The notes under the pieces: model-generated
Seen by the model: the letters and a program-made list of their open reading frames with translations, nothing else
Told to the model about the DNA's origin: nothing
Database searches by the model: none
Assembly (NCBI GenBank): GCA_964552715.1
Contig: CAZKHZ010000171.1
Location: forward strand, 1-8,154
Direction: 5' to 3'
Source: UBA7692 sp964552715
GTDB taxonomy: Bacteria > Bacteroidota > Bacteroidia > Chitinophagales > LD1
DNA length: 8,154 bases
Shown: positions 5,680-8,154 of the stretch, one piece after another
How positions within the stretch are numbered: position 1 is the first letter of the stretch
How the letters are laid out: every line of letters starts with the position of its first letter
Translations under genes and position numbers: made by a program

Positions 5680-7093
5680 TAAATTCAGATAGTAGATGTT
5701 TTGTAAAAAGTTCAGCCACCGTTTTTGCCCCTGCCGGAGAAAAGTGAATGTAATCGGGTGCAGCAAGTGGCGGCTCGGCTGCTACCCAGTTCAGCATAGA
5801 ATTTTTGCCACCCATCACTTCATACATATCCCAAAATGCACAGCCATTCTTTAATGCAGTTTGCTTTAGTGCATCGCGTACAAATTCTAAGTTTGGAAAG
5901 GTTTGCATTTCACCATCAATTGAAGTACTCATATCTGATGGACCAATGACCAAGAAAGATGCAAGAGGTTGAATTGACCTTAAATACCTTATCTGCGAAG
6001 CAATAAATTTTCCGTATTGCGCGGCATGTGCAGAGTCGGTGATATATGGCACGGTGTTGCCACCATATTGCAAAATAATCAAGCCCAAATTCTGATTACT
6101 AAATGCAGCATCAAGATGATTTTTTTCCATTTTGCGAAACACCGTTCCTGAGCCGCCTCGCATAGCAATATTATCTACAATTATTCCATCATTGCTCTCT
6201 AATGAAACGCCATAAATATCAGGTGAAGTGTCGCTAGTAAATTTTATTATTAATTCACTTGGTGTTACAGTAAAGTACTTGGTAATTTTATTGTATTTAA
6301 TTCCTGCTTCAATTGTTTCATCTGAAACAGTTTCTCCATTCACCGCAAACTCAATTTTGCATTCTGCTGCTACGTTTCCTAAATGTAAAACAGCCTTTGT
6401 ATATTTTCTTACGCTTGCAAAACCGGCTTTTGATGGAATGAATTTTAACCATGCAGTTTTGTTCTCCTCACTTACTTCAAACCTAGCTATACATGCAAGC
6501 GCACCAAAGTTGCTGTGGGGAAGATTGTTTGCCGCGCCACCGAACAAAGCATAGCGTTTCCAATTGTCAGAAGCACTTTGTTGAATAGCTATGGATGGCA
6601 CAACCTCAATTGTAGGCAACATACCTGGACCACTGCCACCAAATCTACTTTGCAAAGTGTTTCGTAAAAAAGATGTAATTCTATCACCTTCAATTTGCGA
6701 ATCTCCGTAATGCAAAATACGAAGAGAAGTGCCTTGCGATTGCAAGCCTTCCAGCCCTGCAAAAAAATTATGCAATGGATGTTTTTCGCCTTTTGTGTAT
6801 TGAATATTAAGGCTGGTAAGTAGAGCTGAGGCTGCATCTTTTTGCTGCTTCGTTTTATCAAACCCTTCTTTTGTTTTTAATGAATCTTCAGCATCATAAA
6901 TTGCAAGTAATTTCTCAACCGAGATTGCCTTGGTTTTTGAGGAATCACTAAGTGCAAAAACCTTCGCTAATGTTGCAAAGCGCAAATGAAATTCGCCTAA
7001 CAAAATGCCTTGCTCGGGAAACACCCAAGCAAGCGATGCACAAAGCACACCAACAGTAAGTAAAAACAATAAAGCTTTGTAAGGCTTAAACAT
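5648..7093 (-). CDS. Membrane-anchored or exported SGNH/GDSL-type protein (paralogue of the next gene)
   Basis: A 481-residue protein with an N-terminal hydrophobic segment (about residues 8-24), so it probably acts in the periplasm. The cysteine near residue 18 does not fit a standard lipobox. SGNH elements are Ser132 in YGDSQIEGD (129-137), Gly in MRGGSG (311-316), GGN (344-346, corresponding to GIND of the downstream protein but without the Asp) and D447/H450 in DYIHF. The catalytic Ser, Asp and His are therefore present. A beta-rich stretch of about 180 residues lies between blocks I and II. The C-terminal part, WDMYEVMGGKNSMLNW (421-436), closely parallels WDFFTIMGGLNSIKKW in the downstream gene, showing that the two are paralogues, probably from tandem duplication. 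The ATG at 7093 lies 14 bases after the glycosyltransferase stop, and the 3' end overlaps the next gene by 32 bases. It is likely a second acyl-handling partner of the MBOAT. Substrate unknown. Confidence 0.85.
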   Translation of the reverse strand: MFKPYKALLFLLTVGVLCASLAWVFPEQGILLGEFHLRFATLAKVFALSDSSKTKAISVEKLLAIYDAEDSLKTKEGFDKTKQQKDAASALLTSLNIQYTKGEKHPLHNFFAGLEGLQSQGTSLRILHYGDSQIEGDRITSFLRNTLQSRFGGSGPGMLPTIEVVPSIAIQQSASDNWKRYALFGGAANNLPHSNFGALACIARFEVSEENKTAWLKFIPSKAGFASVRKYTKAVLHLGNVAAECKIEFAVNGETVSDETIEAGIKYNKITKYFTVTPSELIIKFTSDTSPDIYGVSLESNDGIIVDNIAMRGGSGTVFRKMEKNHLDAAFSNQNLGLIILQYGGNTVPYITDSAHAAQYGKFIASQIRYLRSIQPLASFLVIGPSDMSTSIDGEMQTFPNLEFVRDALKQTALKNGCAFWDMYEVMGGKNSMLNWVAAEPPLAAPDYIHFSPAGAKTVAELFTKHLLSEFNDWKKPVATP

Positions 7094-7107
7094 TTCAGCG
7101 GGTGAAG

Positions 7108-8016
7108 TTATACTTCATTCCAATTGCTGTAACCAAACATTTCCCTGCCACCCAGAAACTTGTTTTCAATGTAAGACAATATGCGATTCTTCAGCCGCTC
7201 GTGTTTCAGTTTGGGGCGGTTGCTTTTTATCTGTTTTGTATAATTCAATTTGTGTTGCCAGTCTAATTTTTGAATGTAGGTTTCCATCACTTTCGGATGT
7301 GTTCCTTCAAACACTGGAATCAAACTAAGCGCGCCAAAATCAAACTCATTTTTCAATACGCTATATGCTTTTTCTATTTTTTCTTTTCCGTGATGCATAC
7401 CGTCTTGTTCTTTCTTTTTTGCTTGCATCAAATGTGGCGGACGCACCCACCCATAATGATATACATGCGCATCAATTGCCTTAACATTAAGTTTCTCAAA
7501 ATCATTTTTTCTGAATGATTGCGCATCTTTGTAAGAGAAAATATTTGCACCATTGCGCACTATTCTAATCTCTCTTTTATACCATCCGTGAAAAGGCATA
7601 TAATGGTCGTAGTCTGCAAAAAAGTGATGGTATTTAAAGAGTAGTCCATCCACAACTTTGTTATCTAAATTGTCGAAACACGCTCTCTGGATGGTTGGCA
7701 AATCATTTTCATGAATTACTTCATCGGCTTGCAGATAAAAACACCAATCACCTTTGCATTGCTGTAAAGCAAAAGTTGTTTCATCAGCAAAAATCTTTCC
7801 ATCTACAAAAGCCTTCTCATCCCAAGTGCGCTCAAGGATTTTGATTTTACTACTTCCTATAGATTCAATCAGTTCGCGTGTTTTGTCTTCTGCATCGCAA
7901 TCACCCAGCGCAACCACAAATTCATCTACAATTGGCAGAATAGATTTGATAGATTCCTTGATGGGGAAATAGTATTTGTCCGCATTGCGAACCATGGTAA
8001 AACCGCTGATGGTCAT
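7108..8016 (-). CDS. Family 2 glycosyltransferase
   Basis: A 302-residue GT-A fold glycosyltransferase, probably cytoplasmic, that transfers a sugar from a nucleotide-activated donor. The N-terminal MTISGFTMVRNADKYYFPI and the following ESIKSILPIVDEFVVALG (21-38) are typical of GT2 proteins. DCDAEDKT (39-46) occupies the usual nucleotide-binding DGT position, and LQADEV (95-100) matches the metal-binding DxD-like site, with D98 and E99 visible. HVYHYGW (184-190) and THPKVM (239-244) are further segments familiar from Bacteroidota members. The ATG at 8016 is chosen over a TTG at 8052 because the conserved domain begins directly at it. There is no membrane helix. It is the first gene of the minus-strand operon, 14 bases before the first SGNH gene, so it may build the glycan that the acylation genes modify. 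Linkage, donor and acceptor cannot be told. Confidence 0.9.
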   Translation of the reverse strand: MTISGFTMVRNADKYYFPIKESIKSILPIVDEFVVALGDCDAEDKTRELIESIGSSKIKILERTWDEKAFVDGKIFADETTFALQQCKGDWCFYLQADEVIHENDLPTIQRACFDNLDNKVVDGLLFKYHHFFADYDHYMPFHGWYKREIRIVRNGANIFSYKDAQSFRKNDFEKLNVKAIDAHVYHYGWVRPPHLMQAKKKEQDGMHHGKEKIEKAYSVLKNEFDFGALSLIPVFEGTHPKVMETYIQKLDWQHKLNYTKQIKSNRPKLKHERLKNRILSYIENKFLGGREMFGYSNWNEV

Positions 8017-8041
8017 TGGATATGTACGAAAGTAATTTTGC

Positions 8042-8070
8042 GCAATATACAATCCTATAAATAATACAAA
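8042..8070 (-). promoter_or_regulatory. Weak candidate promoter for the four-gene operon
   Basis: On the minus strand TTTG (8070-8067) is followed after 17 bases by TATATTGC (8049-8042), a partial match to the Bacteroidota sigma factor consensus TTTG...TAnnTTTG. This would place transcription start about 20 bases before the glycosyltransferase ATG. The -7 element matches only four of six fixed positions, so the call is tentative. The -33 element sits directly at the end of the heptamer repeat. Confidence 0.25.
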
Positions 8071-8112
8071 GGGACGGAGGACGAGGGACGAGGGACAAGG
8101 GACGAGGGACGC
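8071..8112. repeat. Tandem heptamer repeat, six units of GGGACGA type
   Basis: Six 7-base units read, on the plus strand, GGGACGG, AGGACGA, GGGACGA, GGGACAA, GGGACGA and GGGACGC. The array is G-rich on the plus strand and contrasts sharply with the AT-rich DNA on both sides. It lies between the operon start and the window edge, 55 bases upstream of the glycosyltransferase ATG. Similar short GGGACGA arrays are familiar from intergenic DNA of some Bacteroidota, but this is from memory. No function is known. Copy number could vary by replication slippage. Confidence 0.85.
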
Positions 8113-8142
8113 TGTGGTTGAATATATAATCCATAATCACAG
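8112..8142. repeat. Inverted repeat beside the heptamer array
   Basis: CTGTGGTT (8112-8119) can pair with AATCACAG (8135-8142), with one G-T pair, leaving a 15-base AT-rich loop. It lies immediately beyond the heptamer array, upstream of the minus-strand operon. No T-run follows on either strand, so it is not a standard terminator. It could be an operator or a boundary of the repeat element. Confidence 0.3.
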
Positions 8143-8154
8143 ATGCCTACAAAA

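Noticed and set aside
6228..6554. Plus-strand open frame of 108 codons within the first SGNH gene
   Set aside because: It is fully antisense to a well-supported coding region with SGNH motifs, and no recognisable protein features are present.
8071..8112. Heptamer array as a CRISPR or coding repeat
   Set aside because: The units are 7 bases with no spacers, so it is not a CRISPR. The open frame across it on the minus strand encodes only a short PRPLSLVPRP-like run with no gene features.

Overview
The window looks like chromosomal DNA of a member of the Bacteroidota, probably near Chitinophagales/Sphingobacteriia. This is judged from AT-rich non-coding DNA, the absence of Shine-Dalgarno sequences before nearly every gene, and the style of the encoded proteins. 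No rRNA, tRNA, CRISPR array, transposase or integrase was seen. The taxonomic call is an inference from familiarity with these families, not from a database search.

Left part, plus strand (about 1-2586). A possible 3' end of an upstream gene (3-65) is followed by a superfamily 1B (RecD-like) DNA helicase (145-1497). Nine bases later comes a small cysteine-containing protein of unknown function (1507-1965), probably in the same operon. A 312-base non-coding stretch follows (1966-2277). It is rich in short hairpins, including two terminator-like ones and three alternately oriented copies of an 8-base motif. It leads into a 102-residue protein (2278-2586) that appears to be the N-terminal half of a longer Bacteroidota family.

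Right part, minus strand (8016 down to 2642). Four tightly packed genes are transcribed right to left: a family 2 glycosyltransferase, two paralogous membrane-anchored or exported SGNH/GDSL-type proteins that overlap by 32 bases, and an AlgI-type MBOAT membrane O-acyltransferase. MBOAT plus SGNH partners is the known architecture for O-acetylating extracytoplasmic glycans (alginate AlgI/AlgJ/AlgX; peptidoglycan PatA/PatB). The best reading is a small operon that adds acyl, probably acetyl, groups to a cell-surface or secreted polysaccharide. The MBOAT would carry the acyl group across the membrane and the SGNH proteins would transfer or trim it; the glycosyltransferase may build part of the acceptor. 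Upstream lies a six-unit heptamer repeat (GGGACGA type, 8071-8112) next to a weak candidate promoter.

The two gene sets converge at 2586/2642 with only 55 bases between them. The most interesting points are the paired divergent SGNH paralogues with the MBOAT, the extra hydrophobic insert in the MBOAT, the heptamer array, and the structured leader before the truncated 102-residue gene.
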